Assembly: GCF_900106525.1 (NCBI RefSeq)
Contig: NZ_FNOG01000008.1
Coordinates: forward strand, 186,001-250,000
DNA length: 64,000 nucleotides
Direction of reading: 5' to 3'
Origin: Lysobacter enzymogenes
GTDB lineage: Bacteria > Pseudomonadota > Gammaproteobacteria > Xanthomonadales > Xanthomonadaceae
Shown here: positions 37,641-48,646 of the stretch, piece by piece
Layout of the letters: every line of letters starts with the position of its first letter
Position numbering within the stretch: position 1 is the stretch's first letter
The notes under the pieces: generated by a model
Told to the model about the DNA's origin: nothing
Database searches by the model: none
Seen by the model: only the letters and a program-made list of their open reading frames with translations
Made by a program: the position numbers and the translations under genes

Positions 37641-38411
37641 TCACTGCGCTGCGGCGTTCTCCAACGCCACACCGCGTTCGCGCAGCCAAGCCGCCACCGC
37701 ATCGCGCTCGCCGCGAGTGCGCGCATTGAGCAAGCGATCCGGGCTCATGAACATGTACCGCTGAAACGTCGCCCCCTGCGCATTGCGCGCATTCGGGTCG
37801 GCGCCCGCGCGCAACAACGTCAAGGCATGGCCGAACTCGTTGATCTTCGCCGCCACATGCAACGGCGTATTGCCGAGCCGGTCGGCGCGGCCGGGATCGG
37901 CGCCGGCGGCGAGCAAGGCGGCGAAATGTTCGTGGCGCTCGGCCATCAGCGCCGCGGTCAGCGCAGTAGCGCCGGTCACGGTGTTGGGCAGGTTGAGATC
38001 GACCCGCGCCTCGAGCAGCGCGCGCAGGTAGCGCGGGTCGTCGGCCATCGCCGCCAGCTGCAGCACGGTGGCGCCGTCGTCGGCGCCCTGGGCCGGGTCG
38101 GCGCCAGCGGCGAGCAGCGCGCGCATGCCCTCGACGCTGCGCTGGTACAGCGCCCACTGCAGCACGCTGATCCCGCGCTCGCCGCGCGCGTTCGCATCGG
38201 CGCCGGCGGCGACCAGCGCGCGCACCTGCGCCGCGTCGCCGTCGGCCGCGGCCTGGGCGAGTTCGGCCGCGGCCGGTGAAGAAAACGCCTGGCTGGCGCG
38301 CATGGCCCTGACTCCGGGTTGGGCGAAAACGACCGCGGCGCACAGACACAGCCCCAAGGCCGCGGCGAACGCGCGACGGGGCGCGGCGCGATCGTGCCGG
38401 TTCGGGTCCAT
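37641..38411 (-). CDS. Exported ankyrin-repeat protein
   Basis: A 256-residue protein from ATG 38411 (MDPNRHDRAAPRRAFAAALG). A basic n-region and hydrophobic segment (FAAALGLCLCAAVVFAQP) form a signal peptide. Then follow about five ankyrin repeats: ELAQAAADGDAAQVRALVAA, ISVLQWALYQRSVEGMRALL, ATVLQLAAMADDPRYLRALL, ATALTAALMAERHEHFAALL and NTPLHVAAKINEFGHALTLL. Ankyrin repeats mediate protein-protein contacts; small exported forms in xanthomonads have no assigned partner. It converges on the NRPS operon with 12 bases between the stops and is probably unrelated to it. The frame is open further upstream without a better start. Confidence 0.85.
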   Translation of the reverse strand: MDPNRHDRAAPRRAFAAALGLCLCAAVVFAQPGVRAMRASQAFSSPAAAELAQAAADGDAAQVRALVAAGADANARGERGISVLQWALYQRSVEGMRALLAAGADPAQGADDGATVLQLAAMADDPRYLRALLEARVDLNLPNTVTGATALTAALMAERHEHFAALLAAGADPGRADRLGNTPLHVAAKINEFGHALTLLRAGADPNARNAQGATFQRYMFMSPDRLLNARTRGERDAVAAWLRERGVALENAAAQ

Positions 38412-38686
38412 GGGCGCCTGCGCCTCGCAGCGATGGGAAGGCCCGATGCTAACCCGCGACGCCGACGTCCGGCCGGAACCGGCCGCGGGGTTCCGCCATC
38501 GCATGCGCGCAACGTCGGCCCCATCCGCACGCCGCCTTGCCGCTTCGGGCGATCCGACGATGCGCCGCAGCAAGCGCGTCGCCGCGAATCGAAACCACGC
38601 ATTCAGCTTGCCGCGCTCGACTTTCGGCCTACTCAGTTCCGCGCGCGTCTGCGCTATCGTCGAAGGCTGTCCTGGGGAGTTCCGTC

Positions 38687-40447
<1,761 letters not shown>

Positions 40448-40496
40448 GGCGGTTTGTGTCGCGGCTGCGATGACGGGTTCGTCGTAGCCGCATTGT

Positions 40497-40561
40497 CGCG
40501 GTCGCAGCTCGCGCAGCTCCTACAGGCAGCGACTGTAGGAGCTGCGCGAGCTGCGACCGCG
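40497..40561. repeat. Palindromic repeat, GGTCGCAGCTCGCGCAGCTC family, copy 1
   Basis: Two perfect 29-base inverted arms (40497-40525 and 40533-40561), each containing GTCGCAGCTCGCGCAGCTCC or its complement, with a 7-base loop. The rest of the 410-base gap 40448-40859 shows no gene. Further copies are at 53341, 60250 and a half copy at 60954. Confidence 0.9.
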
Positions 40562-40859
40562 AAAACCAATCGACGACAAACCCAACCTATCGAGTACAAA
40601 ACGCGAAAAATTTTCGCGCCGCCACAACCGCACCCGCGAAGGTTTCGCTATTTCGCCGCCGCCGCGCCTTTCGCGTTGACAGCCCGCCGCCCGCCGTCCA
40701 ACACTGCGCCGGCATCGCGCTGCGATGCCATCCACTTGCGCGACGCCATCGCGGCGCCGCGCGATCCGGACCCGAGGGGTGCTGCGACGGAGTCCATGCT
40801 CCGCCACGCTCGGGCCGCGATGCCGAGCAAGGGCGCCCTCCCGATTTCCTGGAGGCGTC

Positions 40860-41834
40860 ATGTCCCGTTCCGATTCCATTCTTCCCCCGCCCGCGACCGA
40901 TCCGCGCGCGCCGCAGTTCGTCCGTTTCGATCCGCCGCTGTCGCTGGCCCTGGTCGTCTCCGACGTCCAGCCCGAACCGCACGAAGACGACGCCGGCCTG
41001 ATCGCCGCGCTGCGCGAGCACGGCATCCACGTCCACGCCCGCATCTGGAGCGACCCGGCGGTGGACTGGGCCGCGCACGATGCGCTGCTGGTGCGCAGCA
41101 CCTGGGATTACTTCGAACGCTACACCGAGTTCCTGCAGTGGTATCAGCGCATCGATGCGCTGCGCTGCCCGATCGCCAACCCGCTGCCGCTGCTGGTGTG
41201 GAACAGCGACAAGCGCTATCTGCTGGAACTGGCCGCGCAAGGCGTGGCGATCATCCCGACCGTGCACGCGCGCGGCGCCGAACTCGACGCGGCGCTGGCG
41301 CCGTTGCAGGGCGAGGTGGTGGTCAAGCCCAGCGTCAGCGGCGGCGCCTGGAACACGGTGCGCGGGCGCATCGGCGAGGCGGCGTTCGCGCAGGCGCTGG
41401 CCGGCCTGCCGCGCACGCTGGATTACCTGATCCAGCCGTTCGTGCCGCAGGTGGTCGACGACGGCGAGTGGTCGCTGCTGTTCTTCGGCGGCGTCTACAG
41501 CCACGCCGTGCTGAAGAAGCCGGCGCGCGACGACTACCGCGTGCAGACCTATTTCGGCGGCAGCGCCGTGCCGACCGAACCGCCCGCGCACGTCGCCGCG
41601 GCGGCGCAGCGCGCGCTCGACACGGTGGCGGCGCTGGGCCATCGCGACCACGCCTACGTGCGCGTGGACGGCGTGGTGGTCGACGGCGAGTTCCGGCTCA
41701 TGGAGCTGGAGTTCATCGAACCCTTCCTGCATTTGGCCGCGCATCCGCCGGCGGCGCGCTTGTTCGCCGCGCAGTTGGCGCAGCGCTGGTCGGCGCTGCG
41801 CGAGCCGCAAGCGTCCGAGGCCGCGCCGGCCTGA
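40860..41834 (+). CDS. ATP-grasp domain ligase
   Basis: A 324-residue soluble protein from ATG 40860, behind TGGAGGCG. The N-terminal third is a Rossmann-like pre-ATP-grasp domain (ALVVSDVQPEPHEDDAGLIA, LLVRSTWDYFERYTEFLQW). The central and C-terminal parts fit the ATP-grasp fold: NSDKRYLLELAAQGVAIIPT, EVVVKPSVSGGAWNT (ATP-binding lysine), LIQPFVPQVVDDGEWSLLFF, and FRLMELEFIEPFLHL with the metal-binding acidic residues. The family (glutathione-synthetase-like/RimK-like) joins a carboxylate to an amine using ATP. Substrates are not predictable, but the flanking gamma-glutamyltransferase and cyclotransferase-like genes point to gamma-glutamyl or glutathione chemistry. The next gene starts 90 bases on. 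Confidence 0.85.
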   Translation: MSRSDSILPPPATDPRAPQFVRFDPPLSLALVVSDVQPEPHEDDAGLIAALREHGIHVHARIWSDPAVDWAAHDALLVRSTWDYFERYTEFLQWYQRIDALRCPIANPLPLLVWNSDKRYLLELAAQGVAIIPTVHARGAELDAALAPLQGEVVVKPSVSGGAWNTVRGRIGEAAFAQALAGLPRTLDYLIQPFVPQVVDDGEWSLLFFGGVYSHAVLKKPARDDYRVQTYFGGSAVPTEPPAHVAAAAQRALDTVAALGHRDHAYVRVDGVVVDGEFRLMELEFIEPFLHLAAHPPAARLFAAQLAQRWSALREPQASEAAPA

Positions 41835-41924
41835 GCCTGCGGCGACGGCGCGCGGCGGTTGCGCGCGCCGTCGCCGCCGCTTAGCGTCGGCAGTCGTCTT
41901 GCCATTACCGGTAACCACGCCGAC

Positions 41925-42272
41925 ATGAGCGTCTCCTACGACCAGCGATTGTTTTCCTACGGCACCTTGCAGCTGCCGGCGGTGCAGCAGGCCACCTTCG
42001 GCCGGCTGCTGCACGGCGACGCCGACGCCTTGGTCGGCTTCCGCCGCACTTTGGTGAAGATCGACGACGCGCAAGTCGTCGCCACCAGCGGCCAGACCCA
42101 TCACCCCATCGTCGAACCCAGCGGCGACGACGCCGACCGCGTCGACGGCACGGTGTTCGCGATCAGCGCCGACGAGCTGGCGCGCGCGGACGCGTACGAA
42201 GTCGACGATTACGTCCGGGTCGAGGCGGTGCTGGCCTCGGGCGGACGCGCCTGGGTGTACGTGAAGGCCTGA
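41925..42272 (+). CDS. Gamma-glutamylcyclotransferase-like (AIG2) protein
   Basis: A 115-residue protein from ATG 41925 (MSVSYDQRLFSYGTLQLPAV). LFSYGTLQ is the phosphate/gamma-glutamyl binding loop of the GGCT/AIG2 fold. It is followed by FGRLLHGDADALVGFRRTL, the core DGTVFAISADELARADAYE with the catalytic-type acidic residue (E of DELARADAYE), and DYVRVEAVLASGG. Members cleave gamma-glutamyl peptides to 5-oxoproline or act on related amines. The last 64 bases overlap the end of the convergently oriented efflux gene. The order ATP-grasp, GGCT and the Ggt upstream suggests a gamma-glutamyl metabolic group. Confidence 0.85.
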   Translation: MSVSYDQRLFSYGTLQLPAVQQATFGRLLHGDADALVGFRRTLVKIDDAQVVATSGQTHHPIVEPSGDDADRVDGTVFAISADELARADAYEVDDYVRVEAVLASGGRAWVYVKA

Positions 42273-43618
42273 TCCTCGCTGGCCGCGGCGGCGCCGGGTT
42301 GCGCCGGCGCAGCGCGCGGGCCGCGCAACAACGCGCGCAACGCCGGCAGGCACGGCAGGTACAGCGCCGCACCGGCGACCCAGACCCAGCCGTCCCAATG
42401 CCCGGCGCTGGCGACGTAGATCGCGCCGAACAGCAACGGGCCGATCACCGCCGCCAGGCTGGCGAGGCTGGCCAACACGCCTTGCAGCGCGCCCTGGCGC
42501 GCTTCGTCGGTGCGCTCGCTCGACATCGCCAACAGCGCCGGCCCGCCGATGCCGCCGCCGGCGGCCAGCAGCAGGCCGGGGGCGAGGGTCGCGGCGCTGC
42601 GGGCGAAGGCGAAGGTCAGGTAGCCCAGCACGTCGGAGATCACCCCGCCGATCAGGGTCTTGGCCGGGCCGAAGCGGTCGCTGATGCGGCCGGTCGCGAA
42701 CGCCTGGAACAGCGAATGGATCACCCCGAACGCGGCCAGCGACAGCCCGATCGCGGTCGGGTTCCAGCCGAAGCGGTCGTGGCCGTAGATCGCCCACAAG
42801 GTGCCGGGCACCTGCCCGGCGAGTTGCATCGCCAGGTACAGCCACAGCAGCGGCGCCAGGTCCGGCAGCCGGCCCAGTTCGCGCAGCGCGTGCCACGGCG
42901 CCAGTTCGCGCAGCGCCGGCGCGGGCCGCGGTTCGCGCTCGCGTTTGCGCGCCGGCTCGGGCAGGGCCAGCCAGGCCAGGGCGAAGTTGACCAGGGCCAG
43001 CGCGGCCGCGGCCAGGAACGGCGCGCGCAGCCACACCGCGCCGAGCAGGCCGCCGATCACCGGCCCGGCCACCAGGCCCAGGCCGAAGCTGGCGCCGAGC
43101 CAGCCGTAGCGGCGCGCGCGCTGGGATTCGTCGGAAATGTCGGCGATGTAGGCGCCGGCGACCGAGCCGCTGGCGCCGCTGACCCCGGCGATGGCGCGGC
43201 CCAGGTACAGCAGCGACAGCCACGGCGCGCAGGCCATCAGCAGGTAGTCCAGGGCGCTGCCGAACAGCGAGCACAGCAGCACCGGGCGGCGGCCGTAGCG
43301 GTCGCTGAGCGCGCCCAGCGCCGGGGCGCAGACGAACTGCATCAATGCGTACAGCGCAGTCAGGGCGCCGGCGTGCAGGGCCAGGTTGGCGTGCACGCCG
43401 AACGCGTCGAGCAGTTGCGGCAGCACCGGCGCGATCAGGCCGATGCCGATGGCGTCGAGCGCGACCGTGGCCAGGATCAAGGCCAGGGCGAGGTTGAAGC
43501 CGGCGGGGCCGACAGCGGGTGGTTGAGCGGGACCGGCGGCGGCCGGCCCGGACGGTTGAGCCGCGGCGTCCGCGGACTCGGCCGGCGCGGCGGCCGGCGA
43601 AGAGGTCGGGGTGTGCAA
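42209..43618 (-). CDS. tetA: TetA-class MFS drug efflux protein
   Basis: A 469-residue MFS antiporter. After a long Pro/Ala-rich N-terminus (about 40 residues, unusual for the family), twelve membrane segments follow. Marks are ATVALDAIGIGLIAPVLPQL (helix 1), the loop 2-3 motif GALSDRYGRRPVLL, GRAIAGVSGASGSVAGAYIA (motif C, helix 5) and ISDRFGPAKTLIGG (second half). It closely follows Tet(A)/(B)-type tetracycline efflux pumps. It is divergent from a TetR gene with two tetO-like operators between them, so it should be induced by its substrate. The tail overlaps the end of the GGCT gene (42209-42272). Tetracycline itself is inferred from operator and family similarity. Confidence 0.88.
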   Translation of the reverse strand: MHTPTSSPAAAPAESADAAAQPSGPAAAGPAQPPAVGPAGFNLALALILATVALDAIGIGLIAPVLPQLLDAFGVHANLALHAGALTALYALMQFVCAPALGALSDRYGRRPVLLCSLFGSALDYLLMACAPWLSLLYLGRAIAGVSGASGSVAGAYIADISDESQRARRYGWLGASFGLGLVAGPVIGGLLGAVWLRAPFLAAAALALVNFALAWLALPEPARKREREPRPAPALRELAPWHALRELGRLPDLAPLLWLYLAMQLAGQVPGTLWAIYGHDRFGWNPTAIGLSLAAFGVIHSLFQAFATGRISDRFGPAKTLIGGVISDVLGYLTFAFARSAATLAPGLLLAAGGGIGGPALLAMSSERTDEARQGALQGVLASLASLAAVIGPLLFGAIYVASAGHWDGWVWVAGAALYLPCLPALRALLRGPRAAPAQPGAAAASEDQAFTYTQARPPEASTASTRT

Positions 43619-43625
43619 GACACGC

Positions 43626-43642
43626 TCCCTATCGGTGATAGA
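43626..43642. promoter_or_regulatory. tetO-like operator 1
   Basis: TCCCTATCGGTGATAGA differs by one base (G for A) from the classical tetO half of Tn10 tetO (TCCCTATCAGTGATAGA). It is immediately upstream of the tetA start and is matched in reverse orientation by the second site. Confidence 0.9.
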
Positions 43643-43659
43643 TTCGCAGCGGATGCTAA

Positions 43660-43676
43660 TCTATCACCGATAGGGA
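43660..43676. promoter_or_regulatory. tetO-like operator 2
   Basis: TCTATCACCGATAGGGA is the exact reverse complement of operator 1, 17 bases away, and lies 34 bases before tetR. Two inverted tetO sites between divergent tetA and tetR are the arrangement of the Tn10 system. Confidence 0.9.
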
Positions 43677-43709
43677 GACAAGGCCGCTCGTCGCCTGGAA
43701 ACTGAACGC

Positions 43710-44333
43710 ATGAAACTGCAACGCGAGACGGTGGTCGCCGCCGCCCTGAAGCTGCTCGACGAGGTCGGCATGGACGGCCTGAGCACGCGCCGCCTGGCCC
43801 AGGAGCTGGGCGTGCAGCAGCCCAGCCTGTACTGGCACTTCAAGAACAAGCGCGAGCTGCTCGACGCCCTGGCCGAGGCGATGCTGGGCGAGCACCAGCC
43901 GGTGGACCGGGCCGCCTGCGCCGACTGGCGCGAATGGATGACGCGGCAGTCGCGCGAGTTCCGCCGCTGCCTGCTCTCGCACCGCGACGGCGCCCGGGTC
44001 CACGTCGGCACCCGTCCGCAGCCGCACGATTTCGGCGAGGTCGAGGCCGAGCTGGCCTATCTGACCGCGGCCGGGTTCACCGCCTCCGACGCGATCCGCG
44101 CGCTGATCTCGCTGAGCTACTACACGGTCGGCTGGGTGCTGGAAGAACAGGCCGCGACCGAAGCCGGCCGCGGCCCCGGCCAGGCCCCGCTCACCCCGGA
44201 CCCGCAGCGCTACCCGCTGCTGGCCCAGGCGCAGCCGGTGATGAGCCAGAGCGATATCGAAGCGGACTACGAATACGGGCTGCAGGCCTTGATTGCGGGG
44301 TTCGAGGCACTGATTGCGCGGCGAAGCGGTTGA
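43710..44333 (+). CDS. tetR: TetR-family tetracycline-type repressor
   Basis: A 207-residue regulator. The helix-turn-helix domain (residues 5-50) reads VVAAALKLLDEVGMDGLSTR and RLAQELGVQQPSLYWHFKNK. The C-terminal TetR_C domain follows with the ligand-pocket region HRDGARVHVGTRPQPHDFGE, close to the HRDGAKVHLGTRP of TetR, and YYTVGWVLEEQA. That pocket segment and the tetO-like operators make a tetracycline-responsive repressor likely, more specific than a general TetR call. It is transcribed divergently from tetA with two operators in the 91-base spacer; the short palindromes would let it control both genes. Confidence 0.92.
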   Translation: MKLQRETVVAAALKLLDEVGMDGLSTRRLAQELGVQQPSLYWHFKNKRELLDALAEAMLGEHQPVDRAACADWREWMTRQSREFRRCLLSHRDGARVHVGTRPQPHDFGEVEAELAYLTAAGFTASDAIRALISLSYYTVGWVLEEQAATEAGRGPGQAPLTPDPQRYPLLAQAQPVMSQSDIEADYEYGLQALIAGFEALIARRSG

Positions 44334-44371
44334 TCCGGCGAGCTGATGGCTACGTCGCGGCGATGGCCTGC

Positions 44372-44773
44372 ATGCCCGCCTTCGCGGGCATGACGATAGT
44401 TGGTCGCACAGGCATGACGGCGGGTGGGTTTCGCGGGGACGACGGTAGATAGGTTGCGCGGCACCGCGCCGGCTGGGTTTCGCCGCGCCTATCCCAGATC
44501 GTCATCCCCGCGCAGGCGGGGATCCAGAGACTTCAGAGCCATGCCGCGATAAAGCCCTGGATGCCCGCCTTCGCGGGCATGACGATAGGTGGTCGCGCGG
44601 GCATGACGGCGGGTGGGTTTCGCGGGGACGACGGTAGATAGGTTGCGCGGCACCGCGCCGGCTGGGTTTCGCCGCGCCTATCCCAGATCGTCATCCCCGC
44701 GAAGGCGGGGATCCAGAGACTTCAGAGCCATGTCGCGATAAAGCCCTGGATGCCCGCCTTCGCGGGCATGACG
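44372..44773. repeat. Tandem 189-bp repeat, two full copies and a partial third
   Basis: Units at 44372-44560 and 44561-44749 are nearly identical, and a third starts at 44750 and breaks off near 44773. Each unit contains ATGCCCGCCTTCGCGGGCAT and CATCCCCGCG-AGGCGGGGAT palindromes, the intergenic type widespread in xanthomonads. The whole gap 44334-44851 holds only this and no gene. Confidence 0.9.
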
Positions 44774-44851
44774 ACGGTTTGGTTTCGCGGGGGATGACGG
44801 CAGGTGGATTTCGCGAGCACGACGGACGACGGCCGGCTGCGCCGCGCGCCC

Positions 44852-46336
44852 TCAATCCGCCGCCACCGTCCGCCCGCGCGCCCACTCGCGCAGCTGCGTC
44901 ACCTGTTCGCCCATCAGCACCGACAGCGGCCGGGTCTGCTTGAGTTCGGCGCGCACCTGAAAGTCCGACAGCGCGGTGCCGGCGGCGTGCGCGGCGTACA
45001 TCGCCGCGACGATGGCCTGTTCGATCTCGGCGCCGGAAAAGCCGTCGCTGGCCGCGGCCAGCGCGGGCAGGTCGAAGCCGGCCGGATCCAGCGAGCGCCG
45101 GCGCAGGTGGATCGCGAACAGTTCCTCGCGCACGTCGGCCGCGGGCAGGTCGACGAAGAAGATCTCGTCGAAGCGGCCCTTGCGCAGCAGTTCCGGCGGC
45201 AGCGCGTCGATCTGGTTGGCGGTGGCGACCAGGAACAGCTTGGACTTGCGCTCGGCCATCCAGGTCAGCAGATAACCCAGCACCCGGCGCGACACCCCGC
45301 CGTCGCTGTCGCCGCTGTCGGCCAGGCCTTTCTCGATCTCGTCGATCCACAGCACCGCCGGCGCCAGTTGCTCGGCCGAGGCCAGCGCGGCGCGCAGGTT
45401 CTTCTCGGTCTCGCCGTGGAACTTGTCGTACAGCGTGCCGAAGTCCAGCCGCACCAGCGGCACGCCGAAGCCGGCGGCCACCGCCTTGGCGATCATCGAC
45501 TTGCCGCAGCCCTGCACGCCCAGCAACAGCAGGCCCTTGGGCGGATCAAGCCCGGGCGGCGGCTGGGCGCCGGCGAACACCGCGCGGCGCTGTTCGACCC
45601 AGCGCTTGAGCCTGCGCGCGCCGGCCACTTCGGCCATGCGCGCGCTGTCGTATTCGTAATGCAGGTGGCCGGAGCGGTTGAGCAGCTCGAACTTGAGCTT
45701 GGCCAGCTCGGGCAGGTCGTCGGCGTTGAGCGCGCCGTCGCGGAAGATCAGGTGGCGGGCGATGCGGCGCGCGTCGACCGCGTCGATGCCCTGCAGGTTG
45801 CGCACGATCTGCTTGACCGCCTCGCCGTCGGCCTCGACCCGGCGGCCGCCGTTCTCGCGCGTGTAGTTCTCCGCTTCCTCGCGCACCAGCTTGAGCAGGG
45901 CGTTGGCGTCGGGCAGGCGCGGGGTGAAGCGCACGGCCAGCGCGTCCAGGTCCGGCGGCAGTTCCAGCTTGTGGCCGATCAGCACCAGCACGTGCGGCTC
46001 GCACTCGCGGCGCTGGGCGATCTCGCGCAGCTGGCGCTGGGTGCCGGCGTAGACCAGATACGGATGGGCGTCGAACAGCAGATAGATGCCGCGCTGGTCG
46101 GCGTGGCGGATCGCCTGCAAGGTGTTGGAGATGTCCGGGGCGGTGTCGGAATCGTCCTCGCGGTCCAGGTCGATGCGGCGCAGGCCTTCGGTGATCGACC
46201 AGCGGTACAGCGCGCGCCAGACGTTCATCAGCGCCTGGCGGAACAGCTCGACTACGCGGGTTTCGTCGCGGGTCTCGATCACGATCAACGGGGTGTTGGC
46301 GCGGATCAGCGCGGTCAGGTCTTGCAGGTCGCTCAT
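44852..46336 (-). CDS. AAA+ ATPase (Ycf46-like)
   Basis: A 494-residue soluble ATPase from ATG 46336 ([20 protein letters not shown]). The N-terminal half (about 1-235) is a non-AAA domain typical of Ycf46-like proteins ([20 protein letters not shown]). The AAA module (about 255-490) has Walker [16 protein letters not shown], Walker [17 protein letters not shown], sensor 1 [14 protein letters not shown], the arginine finger region [17 protein letters not shown], and [15 protein letters not shown] hydrolysis should be intact. Cyanobacterial and proteobacterial Ycf46 proteins are largely uncharacterised (linked to inorganic carbon use in cyanobacteria). The 500 bases downstream are repeats, and no operon partner is evident. 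Confidence 0.88.
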   Translation of the reverse strand: MSDLQDLTALIRANTPLIVIETRDETRVVELFRQALMNVWRALYRWSITEGLRRIDLDREDDSDTAPDISNTLQAIRHADQRGIYLLFDAHPYLVYAGTQRQLREIAQRRECEPHVLVLIGHKLELPPDLDALAVRFTPRLPDANALLKLVREEAENYTRENGGRRVEADGEAVKQIVRNLQGIDAVDARRIARHLIFRDGALNADDLPELAKLKFELLNRSGHLHYEYDSARMAEVAGARRLKRWVEQRRAVFAGAQPPPGLDPPKGLLLLGVQGCGKSMIAKAVAAGFGVPLVRLDFGTLYDKFHGETEKNLRAALASAEQLAPAVLWIDEIEKGLADSGDSDGGVSRRVLGYLLTWMAERKSKLFLVATANQIDALPPELLRKGRFDEIFFVDLPAADVREELFAIHLRRRSLDPAGFDLPALAAASDGFSGAEIEQAIVAAMYAAHAAGTALSDFQVRAELKQTRPLSVLMGEQVTQLREWARGRTVAAD

Positions 46337-46574
46337 GGGCCGGGGTCGTCCGTGGAACGGGCATGATACGGCCCGCATCGCGGGCGTGTCGGCGGGAGGC
46401 ACGTTTTCGGCGACATGTTTCCTCCACGGGCGCGCGGCAGCGGCCCGCCTCCAGCAACGCGCAGAACGCGCCGCCGCCGGCTCACGGCCATCGCGCGCGC
46501 CTAAGCCGAAAGCCGTCTTGAGCCGACGGCCGCCAGCCGCGACCATGGCCGTCACCGCCATCACGCCGCGACCC

Positions 46575-47483
46575 ATGGCTTTCGACGCCTTCGCCCTGGT
46601 CCTGGCGATGCTGGCGCTGGGCTACCTGTTCCAGCGCCTGCGCGCCCTGCCCGACAACGCCGCCCAGGTGCTCAACCTGGTCGTGCTCTACGTCTGCCTG
46701 CCGGCGGCGGTGCTGCGTTACGCCCCGCGCCTGCACCTGGAGCCGGCCCTGCTCGGCGTGGCCGCGGTGCCGTGGCTGCTGCTGGGCGCGACCGTGCTGC
46801 TGGTCGGCCTGCTGGCGCGCGCGCTGAAGCTGCGTCGCGACGAACACGCGGTGCTGCTGCTGACCGTGGCCCTGGGCAACACCAGCTTCCTCGGCTACCC
46901 GCTGACCCGCGCGCTGATCGGCGAACACGCGCTGCCGTATGCGGTGGTCTACGACCAGTTCGGCGCGTTCCTGATCCTGTCGACCTTCGGCCTGTGGGTG
47001 CTGGCGCGTTACGGCGGCGACGCCCGCCCGAGCGCGGCCGACATGCTGCGGCGGGTGCTGCGCTTCCCGCCGCTGTGGGCGCTGGTGGTCGGTTTCAGCA
47101 TCATGCCCGCCGAGCCGCCGAGCTGGATCGCCGGCGGCCTGCAGCGCCTGTCGGATGCGCTGCTGCCGCTGGCGATGCTGACCATCGGCCTGTCGGTGAA
47201 GCTGGCGCTGCCGCGCGAGGAGCTCAAGCCGCTGGCCGCCGGCCTGGCGCTCAAGCTGGCGCTGATGCCGGCGCTGGCCTGGGCGCTGGTGCCGCTGCTG
47301 GGCCTGCACGGCGAAATGGCCCGGACCACGGTGCTGGAATCGGCGATGCCGCCGATGGTCACCGCCGGCGCGCTGGCCATCGCCCACGGGCTGGCGCCGC
47401 GGCTGGCGGCGGCGATGGTCGGCTACGGATTGCTGCTGTCGCTGGCGACCTTGCCGCTGTGGGCGCGGCTGGCGGTAGGCTGA
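46575..47483 (+). CDS. AEC family transporter
   Basis: A 302-residue membrane protein with about ten hydrophobic segments, starting at ATG 46575 (MAFDAFALVLAMLALGYLFQ) where helix 1 begins; ATG 46545 adds ten residues and is also possible. Features of the auxin-efflux-carrier fold are LPDNAAQVLNLVVLYVCLPA, LLLTVALGNTSFLGYPL with the helix-break Asn-Thr-Ser, PPSWIAGGLQRLSDALLPLA, MLTIGLSVKL and ESAMPPMVTAGALA. Bacterial members export or import small carboxylates and amino acids, and the substrate is not predictable. The following lipoprotein starts 29 bases later, so they may be co-transcribed. It is divergent from the AAA ATPase. Confidence 0.85.
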   Translation: MAFDAFALVLAMLALGYLFQRLRALPDNAAQVLNLVVLYVCLPAAVLRYAPRLHLEPALLGVAAVPWLLLGATVLLVGLLARALKLRRDEHAVLLLTVALGNTSFLGYPLTRALIGEHALPYAVVYDQFGAFLILSTFGLWVLARYGGDARPSAADMLRRVLRFPPLWALVVGFSIMPAEPPSWIAGGLQRLSDALLPLAMLTIGLSVKLALPREELKPLAAGLALKLALMPALAWALVPLLGLHGEMARTTVLESAMPPMVTAGALAIAHGLAPRLAAAMVGYGLLLSLATLPLWARLAVG

Positions 47484-47512
47484 GCGGCCTCGCCCAACGC
47501 CCGCCGCTTTCG

Positions 47513-48646
47513 ATGCCCGTCGCCGCGCACCGCATCCGTTTCATCGCGTTCGGCCTGCTGGCCTTGGCCGCCGCCGGCTGCGTGCGCGACGCGCCCGAGG
47601 CCCAGGCCGAAACCGAGGCGCCGCAGGAAGCCTCCGCCGAGTGGCAGGCCGCTTTCCAACGCTCGCTGGGCGCGCATCTGCGCACGCTCGCCGCGCGCGA
47701 GGACGCGCAAAGCCGCCTCGACCTGCTGCGATTGCAGTTGTTGTTGCAAGACTTCTCCACCAAACCATCGCCGCGGCGGGCGCGCGAGCGCCTGGCTGCG
47801 ATCGCCGGCCTGCGCGAGACGGCGCCCGCGCAAACCGAAGCCGACTGGTACCACGCCGAGCTGTGCGTGCGTCCGCACCCGCCGGCCTCGCAAGGCTGCG
47901 ACCCGGCCCCGGCCCTGCGCCGGCTGCAAGCGGCCGAGCCGGACAACGCCGCGGTCTGGCTGCTGGCCGCCGACGCCGCCGACGCGCGCCAGGACCCCGC
48001 GGGTTTCGACAGCGCCTTGCGCCGCGCGGCCGCCGCGACCGCGTTCGAACTGCACTACGGCCGCCACTGGAGCGGCGCCATCGAATCGCTGGAACGCCTG
48101 CCGCTGCCGCCCCTGGACGCGCAGACCCGGCGCTACCTGCGCAGCGACGCACCCGAAGCGGCCACCGCCGCGGAGATGCGCGCGACCCTGGCGACGCTCG
48201 CCTCGCCGCTGCCGCTGCCCACCGCCGTCGTCCTGGGTTGCCGCAACCCCGCGCCGGACCGACGCGAAGCCTGCGTCCAGGTCGCGAGCTTGATGGCGGA
48301 CTCGAACACGCTGATCGGCCAGACCCTGGGCCTGTCGCTGATGGCGCGGCTCAGCGCCGACGCGGCCGACGGCCCGGCCTGGCGCGAACGCCTGCGGCAG
48401 GCGTACTGGCGCAACGCGCAGGCGCGCGAACGGGCCATTTCGCCGCAGTTCGCCGCACTGCTGCGCAGCCAGGGCGAAGTGGCCGCGTACGACACGCTGC
48501 TGCGCGCCGCCGGCCGCGACCGGGCGCCGCCGGACTGGCTGCCCGAATCGCCGCTGGCGCGCGACCTGGTGCGCACCGGCCGCGCCGGCGACGAAGACGC
48601 TGCGCAACCCGGGCCGGCCGCGGCTCCGGCGCCGGCTGCGCACTGA
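47513..48646 (+). CDS. Putative lipoprotein, helical, unknown function
   Basis: A 377-residue protein from ATG 47513 (MPVAAHRIRFIAFGLLALAA), with the lipobox AAGC at about residue 22. The mature protein is almost all helical: AEWQAAFQRSLGAHLRTLAA, LLRLQLLLQDFSTKPSPRRA, NAAVWLLAADAADARQDPAG, and in the second half MARLSADAADGPAWRERLRQ and FAALLRSQGEVAAYDTLLRA. Spacing suggests degenerate TPR-like repeats. Cysteines come in the CVRPHPPASQGCD and GCRNPAPDRREAC stretches. No family was recognised. It follows the AEC transporter by 29 bases. Confidence 0.72.
   Translation: MPVAAHRIRFIAFGLLALAAAGCVRDAPEAQAETEAPQEASAEWQAAFQRSLGAHLRTLAAREDAQSRLDLLRLQLLLQDFSTKPSPRRARERLAAIAGLRETAPAQTEADWYHAELCVRPHPPASQGCDPAPALRRLQAAEPDNAAVWLLAADAADARQDPAGFDSALRRAAAATAFELHYGRHWSGAIESLERLPLPPLDAQTRRYLRSDAPEAATAAEMRATLATLASPLPLPTAVVLGCRNPAPDRREACVQVASLMADSNTLIGQTLGLSLMARLSADAADGPAWRERLRQAYWRNAQARERAISPQFAALLRSQGEVAAYDTLLRAAGRDRAPPDWLPESPLARDLVRTGRAGDEDAAQPGPAAAPAPAAH

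Noticed and set aside
44372-44773. Possible CRISPR array
   Set aside because: The repeat unit is 189 bases with no short repeat/unique spacer alternation, and no cas gene is nearby.
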